A stretch of DNA of 64,000 nt, taken from Deltaproteobacteria bacterium. Lineage in GTDB: Bacteria; Desulfobacterota; BSN033; UBA1163. Positions 1 through 8,312 of this stretch are shown one piece after another (positions within the stretch are counted from its first letter, which is position 1; every line of letters begins with the position of its first letter). Where the stretch lies: NCBI GenBank assembly GCA_016875195.1, contig VGRY01000016.1, positions 1 to 64,000 on the forward strand, given 5' to 3'. Made by a program: the position numbers and the translations under genes. Below the pieces are notes generated by a model. That model was not told where the DNA came from and did no database searches. It saw only the letters and a list, made by a program, of their open reading frames with translations.

Positions 1-1
1 A

Positions 2-1024
2 TTGAAGGGGGGCGAAGTTCTCGTCAAAGTTGAAGCCGCAGGCATCTGCGGCTCGGATGTCCATATGTGGGAAGGAAGGGATCCCCGGACCCGACTTCCC
101 ATGATTCTCGGCCACGAAGGAGTCGGGAAGATTGTGGAGTTAAGGAGAGAAAAAAAGGATATTTACGGAACATCCCTCAAAATTGGAGATAAGGTTCTTT
201 GGAATAGAAGCATCACCTGTGGCCAATGCTATTATTGCAAGGTAAAGAGACAACCCTTTCTCTGCCCGCACCGGTGGGTTTATGGCATCCATACAACCTG
301 TTCAGAGCCTCCCCATCTGACCGGGAATTATGCGGAATACCTTTTGCTGGTTAAAGAGACAGATCTGTTTAAAATCGAAACAGGGAGGAACCTTGAAACT
401 TTTGTTCCCGCTTCCTGCTCCGGCGCCACAGCCGCTCACGCCTTCGATCTTTCCGGGATGGAATTCGGAGACTCTGTTCTCGTCCAGGGAGTGGGCCCGC
501 TTGGCATATTTGCCGTAGCATTTGCTCGATCGCGGGGAGCCTCCAGCATCATTGCCATCGGAGGTACTGAAGAAAGGTTGAAGATGGCGGGATATTTCGG
601 CGCAACCCACTGTCTCAATCGCCATCAACGTTCTCCAGAAGAGCGGAGGGAGGCGGTGATGGAACTGACTCATGGCCGGGGAGTGGATGTTGCTTTTGAA
701 ATGGCTGGAGAACCGGACGCTCTTAAGGAATGCGTCTCTCTCGCCCGGCCTGGCGGTTCTTGTGTGACAGCAGGATTCGGGGAACCCCATGGTTCCGTTG
801 AGCTTGACTGTTTTCATGATCTCAATCGCAAGAACTTACGTCTCCAGGGAATATGGACCAGCGATGTGAAACATACGCATATGGCGCTTCAGTTGATTCT
901 GAGCCGATTGGATGATTTTCAAAAACTGATCACCCATCGCTTTTCTCTGGACCAGGCCAATGAGGCCATCCGAGTGATGAAAAATAAGGAAGCAGTGAAG
1001 GCAGTATTGGTACCACATGGGTAA
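2..1024 (+). CDS. Zinc-dependent alcohol/polyol dehydrogenase (MDR family), 5' end outside window
   Basis: This is a medium-chain NAD(P)-dependent dehydrogenase that probably oxidises a sugar alcohol or sugar acid hydroxyl. The visible part opens directly in the catalytic domain with the CGSDVH zinc-ligand motif, followed by GHEGVG and the structural-zinc cysteine lobe (ITCGQCYYC...FLC). A Rossmann motif (VQGVGPLGIFA) lies near residue 160. Family members start about 20-25 residues earlier, so the TTG at base 2 is only where the window cuts the gene. It is the first of three zinc dehydrogenases in the window (see 13697 and 22817). It precedes a flavoprotein and an OYE-like gene on the same strand, separated by a palindromic repeat. 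The exact substrate cannot be read from sequence. Confidence 0.9.
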   Translation: MKGGEVLVKVEAAGICGSDVHMWEGRDPRTRLPMILGHEGVGKIVELRREKKDIYGTSLKIGDKVLWNRSITCGQCYYCKVKRQPFLCPHRWVYGIHTTCSEPPHLTGNYAEYLLLVKETDLFKIETGRNLETFVPASCSGATAAHAFDLSGMEFGDSVLVQGVGPLGIFAVAFARSRGASSIIAIGGTEERLKMAGYFGATHCLNRHQRSPEERREAVMELTHGRGVDVAFEMAGEPDALKECVSLARPGGSCVTAGFGEPHGSVELDCFHDLNRKNLRLQGIWTSDVKHTHMALQLILSRLDDFQKLITHRFSLDQANEAIRVMKNKEAVKAVLVPHG

Positions 1025-1030
1025 AACTTT

Positions 1031-1165
1031 AAAATTCGAAGCACGAAATCCGAATCTCGAAACAATCGCAAATGACCAAATTTCAAATGTTCGAAACAAA
1101 TAAAAAGTTTAATAAATTTGAAAATTCGGATTTGTTTCGGATTTCGATATTCGAATTTCGGATTT
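1031..1165. repeat. Palindromic intergenic repeat, 'cgaaatccgaa' family, copy 1
   Basis: The left arm (AAATTCGAAGCACGAAATCC) and the right arm (TTTCGGATTTCGATATTCG) are roughly inverted, with CAAATGACCAAA inside. Related copies lie inside the 280-bp repeats at 23909 and 28619 and at 47101; a more distant variant is at 57233. It is non-coding and sits in an intergenic gap. Confidence 0.75.
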
Positions 1166-1172
1166 AAAAGGT

Positions 1173-3002
1173 ATGAAACTCTTTCATTGTGATGTTCTGA
1201 TCATCGGTGCAGGAGGTGCGGGTCTCAGGGCGGCGATTGAAGCCAAGGAGACCTTCAAAAAGGGAAAAATCTTCCTCGTCACCAAAGGTTCCCTCGGAGC
1301 ATCGGGCGTCACAGCGACTGCTTGCTCGGACCGGATGGCTTTCCATGCCACACTCCCTTACACCGAACCCGGGGGGTCTGACAACTGGAAAAAACATGCG
1401 GAGGATATCTTTAGGATGGGTGGATATGTATCAGATGGCGACCTGGCCATGATTCTGGCGAAGGAATCACAAGCCGCCCTTGAATATCTCGACCATCTGG
1501 GTGTTCCATTTGTAAAAAGAAAGGATGGCTCAGTTGATCAGTTCATTACCGACGGATCTGAATATGCTCGAGCCTGTTATACGGGTCCAAGGACAGCTAA
1601 CCATATTGAAGAGGCCCTGGTAAAAAAGATCGTCTCAACAGATATTCGCATCATCGAACACTGTATGATAGCAGACCTCATTAAGTATCGAAGACGGGTG
1701 ATCGGGGCTTTGGGAATCGATGAGGGAAAAGAACCGGGAATCAAAGATCGCCTAAAAGTCTTCTCCAGTAAGACGACCATCCTTGCCACAGGTGGGGCCG
1801 GAGAGGCCTATCAAACCCACGTCTTTCCTGAAGGGATGACAGGCGATGGCTATGCACTGGCCTATCGGGCTGGAGCAGAATTGGTCAACATGGAGTTCAT
1901 TCAGATCGGCCCAGCTTCAATCAAGACCAAATTGAATTGTTCTGGAAGCCTGATGCGGGCCGTTCCCAGGTTCTTGAATGAAAAGGACGAAGAATTTTTG
2001 AAAAACTATCTTCCGGAGGGGGCTTCCCCTGCAGAGGTGTCAAATCTCATTTTTGAGAAAGGAGCGAGCTGGCCTGTATCGATCGATAAGAGAACTCTTC
2101 TGATTGACGTTGCCATGTTCAAGGAAATCGCTCAAGGCCACCGGGTCTTTCTCGATTACCAAACCAATCCTGAAGGATTCCGGTTTGAGGATCTGGACCC
2201 GAAGTGGCAGCAGAGATATGAGAAGGAGATCAAGGAACCCATTCCTTTTGAAGAGAAAGCGAGATCACCCCTTGACCGTCTGTCAGAGATCAATCCGGAA
2301 TCGATTGAGTGGCTTAAGGAACACGGAATCGATCTTCGAGCAGGGGAACCAATGGAGATTGGCCCCTGTATCCAGCACTTCCAGGGAGGAGTGAAGATCA
2401 GAGAAAAGGGAAATACTTCTCTCAAGGGGCTTTACGCTGCCGGGGAATGCGCAGGCGGTCAACACGGTGCGAATCGCCCCGGTGGAAATGCCCTTCTCGA
2501 TGGTCAGGTCTTTGGAAAGATTTCGGGCCGTGAAGCAGCGCTGGAGGCGATGCACTTTGATCAGAATCTGAAAGTAACCTCTCATCAAATTGAGAGGCTT
2601 CTGTCAAAACTGAAAAGGATAGGGAAAGGCAAGGGAGCTTCAGAAGTGAGGCAAGAAGTCCAATCGATTAATTCCCGTTCTGCCAGTGTGGTCCGAACGC
2701 CAGAGGGGATCAGAAATGGACTGAAACGTTTGAAGGCCTTGAGGAGAGAAGGTCTCTCCATTGATGAGAAGGGACTCGTCTATGCTTTGGAAACGGAGAA
2801 TCTTCTCGACGTAGGAGAAATGGTTTTAAGGGCATGTCTTGCTCGAAAAGAATCAAGAGGACCCCATCTCTTCTTTAATCGTTTTGATGACCCTCGTCCC
2901 CTCCCCTCTCAAGATCCGAAGTGGAGAAAATATATCGTCATCCAGAATCGATCGGGAAAGATGGTCCTAAAAAAAGAGAAACCAGTAGCGATAAATCTTT
3001 AG
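1173..3002 (+). CDS. FAD-binding flavoprotein, fumarate reductase/succinate dehydrogenase flavoprotein-like
   Basis: This 609-aa protein belongs to the SdhA/FrdA/NadB flavoprotein family. The N-terminus carries the FAD dinucleotide motif IGAGGAGLRAA. Around residues 410-460 is the conserved FAD/active-site block ending GLYAAGECAGGQHGANRPGG, and the C-terminal helical domain (about residues 480-590) carries the ARKESRGPH motif typical of the family. The SdhA HxxGG-type region appears as HFQGG, so the true substrate may differ from fumarate or succinate. No iron-sulfur or membrane-anchor subunit is adjacent. The next gene is an OYE-like flavoenzyme 17 bases downstream, so the two may act together on a sugar-acid or enoate intermediate; that is inference. 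Confidence 0.85.
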   Translation: MKLFHCDVLIIGAGGAGLRAAIEAKETFKKGKIFLVTKGSLGASGVTATACSDRMAFHATLPYTEPGGSDNWKKHAEDIFRMGGYVSDGDLAMILAKESQAALEYLDHLGVPFVKRKDGSVDQFITDGSEYARACYTGPRTANHIEEALVKKIVSTDIRIIEHCMIADLIKYRRRVIGALGIDEGKEPGIKDRLKVFSSKTTILATGGAGEAYQTHVFPEGMTGDGYALAYRAGAELVNMEFIQIGPASIKTKLNCSGSLMRAVPRFLNEKDEEFLKNYLPEGASPAEVSNLIFEKGASWPVSIDKRTLLIDVAMFKEIAQGHRVFLDYQTNPEGFRFEDLDPKWQQRYEKEIKEPIPFEEKARSPLDRLSEINPESIEWLKEHGIDLRAGEPMEIGPCIQHFQGGVKIREKGNTSLKGLYAAGECAGGQHGANRPGGNALLDGQVFGKISGREAALEAMHFDQNLKVTSHQIERLLSKLKRIGKGKGASEVRQEVQSINSRSASVVRTPEGIRNGLKRLKALRREGLSIDEKGLVYALETENLLDVGEMVLRACLARKESRGPHLFFNRFDDPRPLPSQDPKWRKYIVIQNRSGKMVLKKEKPVAINL

Positions 3003-3019
3003 TCAATGGAGCAAAAAAA

Positions 3020-4228
3020 ATGAATTTAGAACTTCTTTCCTCACCCATCCAGATTGGAAATAAGACAGCGGCCAACCGCATTGTGATTCAACCGATGGAA
3101 TGTAATGACGGAGATTCCGGAGGAGGCCCTACCGAACTTACCTTCAAGCGTTACCGGAAGCTCGCCGAGGGAGGGGCAGGGATCATCGTCGTTGAATCGC
3201 TCACTCTCTCCTACGAGAGCCGAGCCCGGAAGAACCAGTTGAAGATCTCTGAAGAGACGGCCAAAGGTCTTGAAAGATTGGTCAAGGAGATGAGAGAAAT
3301 CAATCCCAAGCCCCTCATCCTCTTTCAGATCAACCACTCGGGAAGAATAAGCGGCGCCGCCTTTTCAAAAGTCGTCTCCCTCTATCCCACAGGAGACCCT
3401 AACGTCCATATCCTGACAGACAAAGAGCTTGAAGATATCGGAGAAAGTTTCGCCCGAACCGCTGTCATTACAAAACAGATCGGAGCAGACGGCATCGATT
3501 TCAAACATTGTCATGGATATCTTTGCGGGGAGATGCTCCGGCCTGCCAATACAAGACCGGGTCCTTACGGTGGAAGTTTTGAAAACCGGACAAGGTTTTT
3601 CAGAGAGACGACCGAGAAGATAAAGAAGGCATTAGGTAAGGGAGATTTTCTCACCGGTGTGAGATATTCGTTTTATGAGGGCATTCCAGGAGGCCTTGGC
3701 ACATCTGGCCCTGAAGAAGTCGAAGAAGATCTTTTCGAACCTCTTCGTTTCGCCAGAATGATTGAAGAGATGGGAATGGATTATATCAATGTCTCAGCAG
3801 GCATCCCTGCCATCACTCACGAAATCGTGAGGCCGACTAAAAGTTATCCGGAAGGAGTCTACAGGCATTTCGGCTGGGCAAAGATGGTGAAGAGACTGGT
3901 CGGGATTCCAGTGATCGGCTCCGGATACAGCTACCTGAGAGATGGGAAAAATGATTTGAAGGAACCCAACCCTTCGAAAAAGAGTTTTCTCTACTGGGCA
4001 GAGAAGAACCTTAAAAGTGGCCATGTGGACCTGGTTGGAATCGGAAGGCAATCCCTTGCGGACCCCCTCTTTGCAAAAAAACTCCTCTCGGGAGATTTGG
4101 ATCGGATTCAATTTTGTACTGCTTGTGGAGGATGCAGCGTTCTCCTCAGGTCTCAAAAGGAGGTCGGTTGTACGGTTTATAACGAATATTATAAAGAGGT
4201 GCTGCGACAGGCTAGAAAAGAAAGTTAA
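3020..4228 (+). CDS. NADH:flavin oxidoreductase / Old Yellow Enzyme family protein with Fe-S motif
   Basis: The protein (402 aa from the ATG at 3020, which has GGAG nine bases upstream) is an FMN-binding TIM barrel of the OYE/2,4-dienoyl-CoA reductase type. The N-terminus (PIQIGNKTAANRIVIQPM), GADGIDFKHCHGYL and RPGPYGGSFENRTRF motifs are characteristic. The C-terminal cysteine set CTACGGC...GC (C-x2-C-x2-C-x11-C) resembles the [4Fe-4S] ligands of dienoyl-CoA reductases, but the second spacer is x2 where the family normally has x3. The FAD/NADPH domain of the full-length reductases is missing, so electrons must come from another protein, perhaps the flavoprotein just upstream. The longer ORF start at 2921 overlaps the upstream gene and is rejected. 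Confidence 0.85.
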   Translation: MNLELLSSPIQIGNKTAANRIVIQPMECNDGDSGGGPTELTFKRYRKLAEGGAGIIVVESLTLSYESRARKNQLKISEETAKGLERLVKEMREINPKPLILFQINHSGRISGAAFSKVVSLYPTGDPNVHILTDKELEDIGESFARTAVITKQIGADGIDFKHCHGYLCGEMLRPANTRPGPYGGSFENRTRFFRETTEKIKKALGKGDFLTGVRYSFYEGIPGGLGTSGPEEVEEDLFEPLRFARMIEEMGMDYINVSAGIPAITHEIVRPTKSYPEGVYRHFGWAKMVKRLVGIPVIGSGYSYLRDGKNDLKEPNPSKKSFLYWAEKNLKSGHVDLVGIGRQSLADPLFAKKLLSGDLDRIQFCTACGGCSVLLRSQKEVGCTVYNEYYKEVLRQARKES

Positions 4229-4295
4229 TCCACTGATTAGTAACCAGTAATCAGTCATCAGTGATAAATTTAAAATAAGAAAGGGGGACATCAGT

Positions 4296-5282
4296 ATGTA
4301 TGATGTCGTGACTTTTGGAGAAGCAATGGTACGGCTCTCTCCACCCAACTATCAAAGGCTGGAGCAAACCAAGAGTTTTGATGTCAATCCGGGTGGAGCA
4401 GAGCTGAATGTAGCCGTGGGAGTAACCCGATTTGGGATGAAAAGCGCCTGGGTATCCAAACTTCCAAAGAATGGATTAGGATACCTCATTCGCAATCGCG
4501 CTCAAGAGTTTGGAGTGGACTGCTCGCATATGGTCTGGTCAGATAAGGGTCGGGCTGGGATATACTTCGTCGAATTTGGGGCATCTCCCCGGGCTTCAAG
4601 TGTCCTTTACGACCGTGCACATTCAGCCATTAGCATGATTCAACCAGGGGAGGTTGACTGGGCAAAGGTCTTTACCGGATCGAAACACCTTCATATGAGC
4701 GGCATCACGCCTGCTCTGAGTGCTTCCGCTTCAGAAACAACAGCCGAAGCCCTGAAAGCTGCAAAGAAGGCAGGATGTACTGTTTCTTACGACCTCAATT
4801 ACCGTAAGAAACTGTGGACACCGGCAGATGCCAAAAAGATCCAGGAGCCCCTGATGGAGAATGTGGACATTCTCATCACAACAGAGGAAGATACCAATGT
4901 CGTATTTGGAATCAAGGAAAAGGATTATGAGACTGCCGCCGAAAAATTAGCCAAAACATTCAAATTTAAAATTGTTGCGATCACCTTGAGAGAAGATCTC
5001 TCCGTCTTGAGGAACAACTGGACGGCGATTGCCTATCAGGATGGAAAAATCATCCGGGATCGAAAGTATGAAGTGGAGATCGTTGATCGGGTGGGCGCAG
5101 GTGATTCTTTTACTGCTGGTTTCCTCTACGGCTGGCTTAAGTTAAAGGATGTCGAGAAAGGCGTCCAGTACGGAAACGCCTTCGCCGCTTTGAAGCATAC
5201 CATCCCGGGTGATTTCAACTGGGGTACGCTCGACGAAGTGGAAGCTCAGTTAAAGGGAGCTGGGTTGAGGATTTCAAGATAG
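4296..5282 (+). CDS. kdgK: 2-keto-3-deoxygluconate kinase (PfkB family)
   Basis: This 328-aa ribokinase/PfkB-family sugar kinase phosphorylates 2-keto-3-deoxygluconate to KDPG. It shows the substrate-binding motif NPGGAELNVAVG near residue 36 and the ATP/anion-hole signature DRVGAGDSFTAGF near residue 265. The next gene encodes KDPG aldolase, which consumes the expected product, and this context supports the KDG assignment over fructokinase or ribokinase. The ATG is preceded by GAAAGGGGG. A short dyad (CAGTAATCAGTCATCAGTG) lies in the upstream gap. It probably forms an operon with eda, although a tandem heptamer array separates them. Confidence 0.88.
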   Translation: MYDVVTFGEAMVRLSPPNYQRLEQTKSFDVNPGGAELNVAVGVTRFGMKSAWVSKLPKNGLGYLIRNRAQEFGVDCSHMVWSDKGRAGIYFVEFGASPRASSVLYDRAHSAISMIQPGEVDWAKVFTGSKHLHMSGITPALSASASETTAEALKAAKKAGCTVSYDLNYRKKLWTPADAKKIQEPLMENVDILITTEEDTNVVFGIKEKDYETAAEKLAKTFKFKIVAITLREDLSVLRNNWTAIAYQDGKIIRDRKYEVEIVDRVGAGDSFTAGFLYGWLKLKDVEKGVQYGNAFAALKHTIPGDFNWGTLDEVEAQLKGAGLRISR

Positions 5283-5290
5283 AGAAGGAA

Positions 5291-5344
5291 GAGTTATGAG
5301 TTATGAGTTATGAGTTATGAGTTATGAGTTATGAGTTATGAGTT
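5291..5344. repeat. Tandem heptamer array (gagttat)x~7.7
   Basis: Perfect tandem copies of GAGTTAT fill most of the 80-base gap between kdgK and eda and end about 18 bases before the eda start, just ahead of its ribosome binding site (GAGGAAAG). Copy-number change would alter the spacing without affecting either reading frame. It is not a CRISPR array because there are no spacers. Confidence 0.95.
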
Positions 5345-5362
5345 TAAGCGAGGAGGAAAGAG

Positions 5363-6013
5363 ATGGAAAAGCGAGAGATATTGAATCGAATGATTTCAGA
5401 GGGATTGATTCCCGTGATCAGGGTTTCATCCGCCAAAGAGGCGATTGATGTTGCTGATGCCATAAAAGAAGGCGGAGTGAGCTTCATTGAGATTACGATG
5501 AGTGTCCCCGGGGCCATCGATACCATCAAAGAACTGGCTCAGAAATATAAAGATGAAATCATTATGGGAGCAGGAACGATTCTCGATCCTGAAACAGCAA
5601 GGGCCGCTCTGCTTGCCGGTGCCCAGTTCATTGTGAGCCCAACCCTCAATCTCGATGTCATCCAACTTGCACACCGATACAGCGCTGTGGTTGTTCCGGG
5701 TGCAATGACCCCTACAGAGATTCTGACCGCCTGGAATGCAGGCGCGGATATGGTGAAGGTTTTTCCAGCGGCTCAGGTGGGAGGGCCAGAATATCTTAAA
5801 GCCCTCCGGGGTCCCCTCCCTCAGATTCTTCTCGTTCCGACGGGTGGGGTGAACCTTCAGAATGCAGCAGCCTTCATCAAGGCTGGCGCTACTGCCCTTG
5901 GCGTAGGCGGTGAACTGGTGGATAAGAAAGCGATCAATGAAAAGAAATTTAACATCATCACTGAGAATACCCGTGCCTACCTCAAAGCCGTAAGAGAGGC
6001 ACGAACAGGCTGA
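5363..6013 (+). CDS. eda: KDPG/KHG aldolase
   Basis: This 216-aa class I aldolase cleaves 2-keto-3-deoxy-6-phosphogluconate to pyruvate and glyceraldehyde-3-phosphate. The length is typical. Conserved motifs are visible in order: the catalytic glutamate in IEITMSVPG, GAGTILDPETA, the Schiff-base lysine in MVKVFPAAQVGG, and the phosphate-binding PTGGVN...GVGGEL. A GAGGAAAG ribosome binding site precedes the ATG. With kdgK upstream, kduI at 20565 and a KduD-like SDR at 32402, it completes the phosphorylative route from unsaturated uronates to central metabolism. Confidence 0.92.
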   Translation: MEKREILNRMISEGLIPVIRVSSAKEAIDVADAIKEGGVSFIEITMSVPGAIDTIKELAQKYKDEIIMGAGTILDPETARAALLAGAQFIVSPTLNLDVIQLAHRYSAVVVPGAMTPTEILTAWNAGADMVKVFPAAQVGGPEYLKALRGPLPQILLVPTGGVNLQNAAAFIKAGATALGVGGELVDKKAINEKKFNIITENTRAYLKAVREARTG

Positions 6014-6060
6014 GGTTGAGGTTAAGAAATCCTTAGCCTTGACCTTAGCCTTAACCTGTA
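6014..6060. repeat. Short intergenic dyad built from ggttgagg/ccttaacc units
   Basis: GGTTGAGGTTAAG is followed by an approximate inverted copy (CCTTAGCC..CCTTAACC) in the gap between eda and the LarA-type gene. The same hexamer theme recurs as a long array at 45867. It could fold as a weak hairpin in mRNA. Confidence 0.6.
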
Positions 6061-6076
6061 TCCAAAGGGGTTATAG

Positions 6077-7342
6077 ATGCGTATCTCTTTCCCTTACTCT
6101 GAGATAGATCCCGTGGATATTCCCGAGAGGAATCTTCTCGGAGTCTTCTCTCCTTCCATCTTCAAGACTGAAAAGAGTGAAGAACAGGTCATTGAAGAAG
6201 CAATCGCTCATCCTATCGGATCAGCTCCTCTCCCCCGGATACTGACAGGACGTGAAAAGGTGCTGGTGGTGGTAGATGATTATACGAGGCACACCCCTGT
6301 TCAGAAAATTCTTCCTTACCTGATCAAAGAACTGGAAAGAGCTGGAATCAAAAAAGAGAGAATCCAAATCATTGTGGCCCTGGGGACCCACCGTCCCATG
6401 ACGGACGAAGAGATGACAAAGAAGTTAGGGTCTGCATTTTTAAACCAATACTCCATCCTCAGCCATTCGTGGTGGGATCCTTCTCAGCTCATCCATCTCG
6501 GAGAGACAGAAAAAGGGACACCCATCTTCGTCAATCGTATCGTCAAGGAAGTCGATTTCATCATTGGTGTCGGTCAGATCGTTCCGCACCGGGTTTCCGG
6601 ATTCAGCGGTGGAGGGAATATCATCCAGCCCGGGATCTGCGGAGAAGAAACCACAGGAAAAACCCATTGGCTTAGCGCTCGATTCAGCGGCAGAGAGATT
6701 CTCGGGAAAATAGAGAATCCAGTCAAAGATGAGATCGAACAGGTTGCCCTGAAAGCAGGATTAAAATGGATCATCAATACCATTCAGGACGGTTCAGGCA
6801 GAACTGTGGATGCGGTTGCCGGGGATCCAATTCTGGCCTATCGAAAGGGAGGAGAGCGATCACTTCAGGTTTATCAGGCAGAACTTTCCCGGGATGCCGA
6901 TATCGTGGTTGCCGACTCTCATCCCTATGACTCCGAACTCTGGCTCGCCTCAAAAGGAATTTATGCTGCGGAATTAGCTGTCAAACAGGATGGCGTAGTC
7001 ATCCTGGTCTCTCCCTGCCAGGAAGGGGTTTCTCCCAGCCATCCAGAAGTCCTTGAGTTTGGATATCAGATTTTTAAGGATGCTGAACAAATAGTCCGAC
7101 AAGGGATCATTAAGAAATTGACGGTGGCCGCCCATCTCGTCCATGTGGGCAGGGTGATCAAAGAGAGGGCGAAAACGATCTTTGTCGCTCAGGGAATATC
7201 GAAAGAACAGAAGGAACGGCTTGGATTTATTCATGCGAACAATCCACAGGAAGCATTAGACATCGCCTTTTCACTATTGGGTCGTGATGCAAAAATAGCG
7301 GTCCTTCAAAGAGGAGGCGAAATCCTGCCTTTGGTAAAATAA
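6077..7342 (+). CDS. LarA-superfamily protein (lactate racemase-like), pincer lysine replaced
   Basis: This 421-aa protein matches nickel-pincer lactate racemase LarA in length and order of motifs: DDYTRHTP (Asp and Arg of the active site), ALGTHRPMT, and VPHRVSGFSGGGNIIQPG. In Lactiplantibacillus LarA the last motif reads GFSGGRKSVLPG, and its lysine (Lys184) carries the covalent nickel-pincer cofactor. Here that position is Asn. The other active-site His, Asp and Arg are retained. The protein may therefore bind the cofactor differently or act on another 2-hydroxy/sugar acid. No larB, larC or larE genes are in the window. Its position after kdgK and eda suggests isomerisation of an aldonate or hydroxyacid. 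Confidence 0.85.
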   Translation: MRISFPYSEIDPVDIPERNLLGVFSPSIFKTEKSEEQVIEEAIAHPIGSAPLPRILTGREKVLVVVDDYTRHTPVQKILPYLIKELERAGIKKERIQIIVALGTHRPMTDEEMTKKLGSAFLNQYSILSHSWWDPSQLIHLGETEKGTPIFVNRIVKEVDFIIGVGQIVPHRVSGFSGGGNIIQPGICGEETTGKTHWLSARFSGREILGKIENPVKDEIEQVALKAGLKWIINTIQDGSGRTVDAVAGDPILAYRKGGERSLQVYQAELSRDADIVVADSHPYDSELWLASKGIYAAELAVKQDGVVILVSPCQEGVSPSHPEVLEFGYQIFKDAEQIVRQGIIKKLTVAAHLVHVGRVIKERAKTIFVAQGISKEQKERLGFIHANNPQEALDIAFSLLGRDAKIAVLQRGGEILPLVK

Positions 7343-7558
7343 CTCGTCTTCCCCCTCTTGCCAAAATACTCATGTTAGGCGCAATGTGTATTTCGTGCTA
7401 TTACAGGGAAAACACGAAATAGGGTCAACAATTTTGTACCGTTTTTTACAGAATTTCGTAAACAAAACCGGGAAAAAAAAGTTAAAAGCTAAGATTAGAA
7501 GATCCAATTCCCAGAAAATACGAATTGCATCTATTAATTTTAATAATTGTAAATATAC

Positions 7559-7587
7559 TTGTAAATACATTTAATTTATGATAATAT
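7559..7587 (+). promoter_or_regulatory. Candidate promoter of brnT
   Basis: TTGTAA and TAATAT are separated by 17 bases, 13 bases before the brnT ATG. TGTAAATA occurs as two direct copies around the -35 region, which could be a repressor site for the BrnA antitoxin. No Shine-Dalgarno sequence is seen, so the message may be nearly leaderless. Confidence 0.5.
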
Positions 7588-7599
7588 AAAACTCAAATT

Positions 7600-7872
7600 A
7601 TGAAAGAATTCCGATGGGACGAAGATAAAAATGAATTTCTAAAACAGGAAAGAGGAGTTTCATTCGAGGAAATATTAGACTCGAAATTCATTGGAGCAGA
7701 AAGGCATCCAACCAGAAAAAATCAAATGGTTTTAAAATTTGAACATAAGGAATATATTTGGATTATTCCGTGTGTTGTTGAAGATAAATATATATTTTTA
7801 AAAACAATATTTCCGAGCCGTAAATATACAAAATTGTTTAAAGTAAGAGAGGTGAAAAATGAAAAAGTATAA
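7600..7872 (+). CDS. brnT: BrnT-family type II toxin
   Basis: This 90-aa RelE-like ribonuclease toxin begins with the family hallmark FRWDEDKNEFLKQERGVSFEE and continues with a compact beta-rich body ending in FPSRKYT. The usual BrnT pattern near the C-terminus, a basic and aromatic strand before the antitoxin gene, is present. The gene overlaps the downstream antitoxin by 14 bases, consistent with translational coupling. The module is visibly more AT-rich than its neighbours and interrupts the sugar-acid genes between the LarA-type gene and nagA, which suggests horizontal insertion. Confidence 0.85.
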   Translation: MKEFRWDEDKNEFLKQERGVSFEEILDSKFIGAERHPTRKNQMVLKFEHKEYIWIIPCVVEDKYIFLKTIFPSRKYTKLFKVREVKNEKV

Positions 7873-8110
7873 ATTAACAAAAGAAGAAAAGGAAATTGAA
7901 AATGGTTTATTGCGAGGTGAATATATTCCGATAAGAGGAAAAGAGCTGGAAAATATAGAAAAAGCACTTAAATTAAGGAAAAAAGATATAACGATGACTA
8001 TAAGAGTGAACAGTGAAGATATTGCAAAAATAAAAAATAAAGCAAAAAAACTTGGAGTGAAATATCAAAGTTACATCTCAGAAGTTATTCATCAAGTCGC
8101 AGAGGTATAA
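7859..8110 (+). CDS. brnA: BrnA-like ribbon-helix-helix antitoxin
   Basis: This 83-aa protein is lysine-rich at the N-terminus and has a C-terminal ribbon-helix-helix/CopG-like segment (ITMTIRVNSEDIAKIKNKAKKLGVKYQSYIS). It is the expected partner of the BrnT toxin that it overlaps, neutralising it and probably repressing the operon through the repeats upstream. Base composition matches the toxin and not the flanking metabolic genes. The assignment rests mostly on the paired arrangement. Confidence 0.8.
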   Translation: MKKYKLTKEEKEIENGLLRGEYIPIRGKELENIEKALKLRKKDITMTIRVNSEDIAKIKNKAKKLGVKYQSYISEVIHQVAEV

Positions 8111-8312
8111 GAAATAACAAAAGAGTTGCACCTGCAATTTCTCCACTGCAAATGCTCGGATCATATATCTTCCATCTTCCAATTTCCCTGTCGCCATTGC
8201 TACCGTATGCGGCGCCCCGTGTCAAACAAGGTGATAAAATGTATTGACCAAATTTCCCTATACGATTAGAATTGGTATCATCATTCTGAATTGGTGCTAT
8301 TGATAACTCGAT

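Noticed and set aside
5291-5344. Possible CRISPR-like array
   Set aside because: Perfect tandem heptamers without spacers and no cas genes.
7386-7574. 62-aa ORF after the LarA-type gene
   Set aside because: AT-rich, no ribosome site and on top of the brnT promoter.
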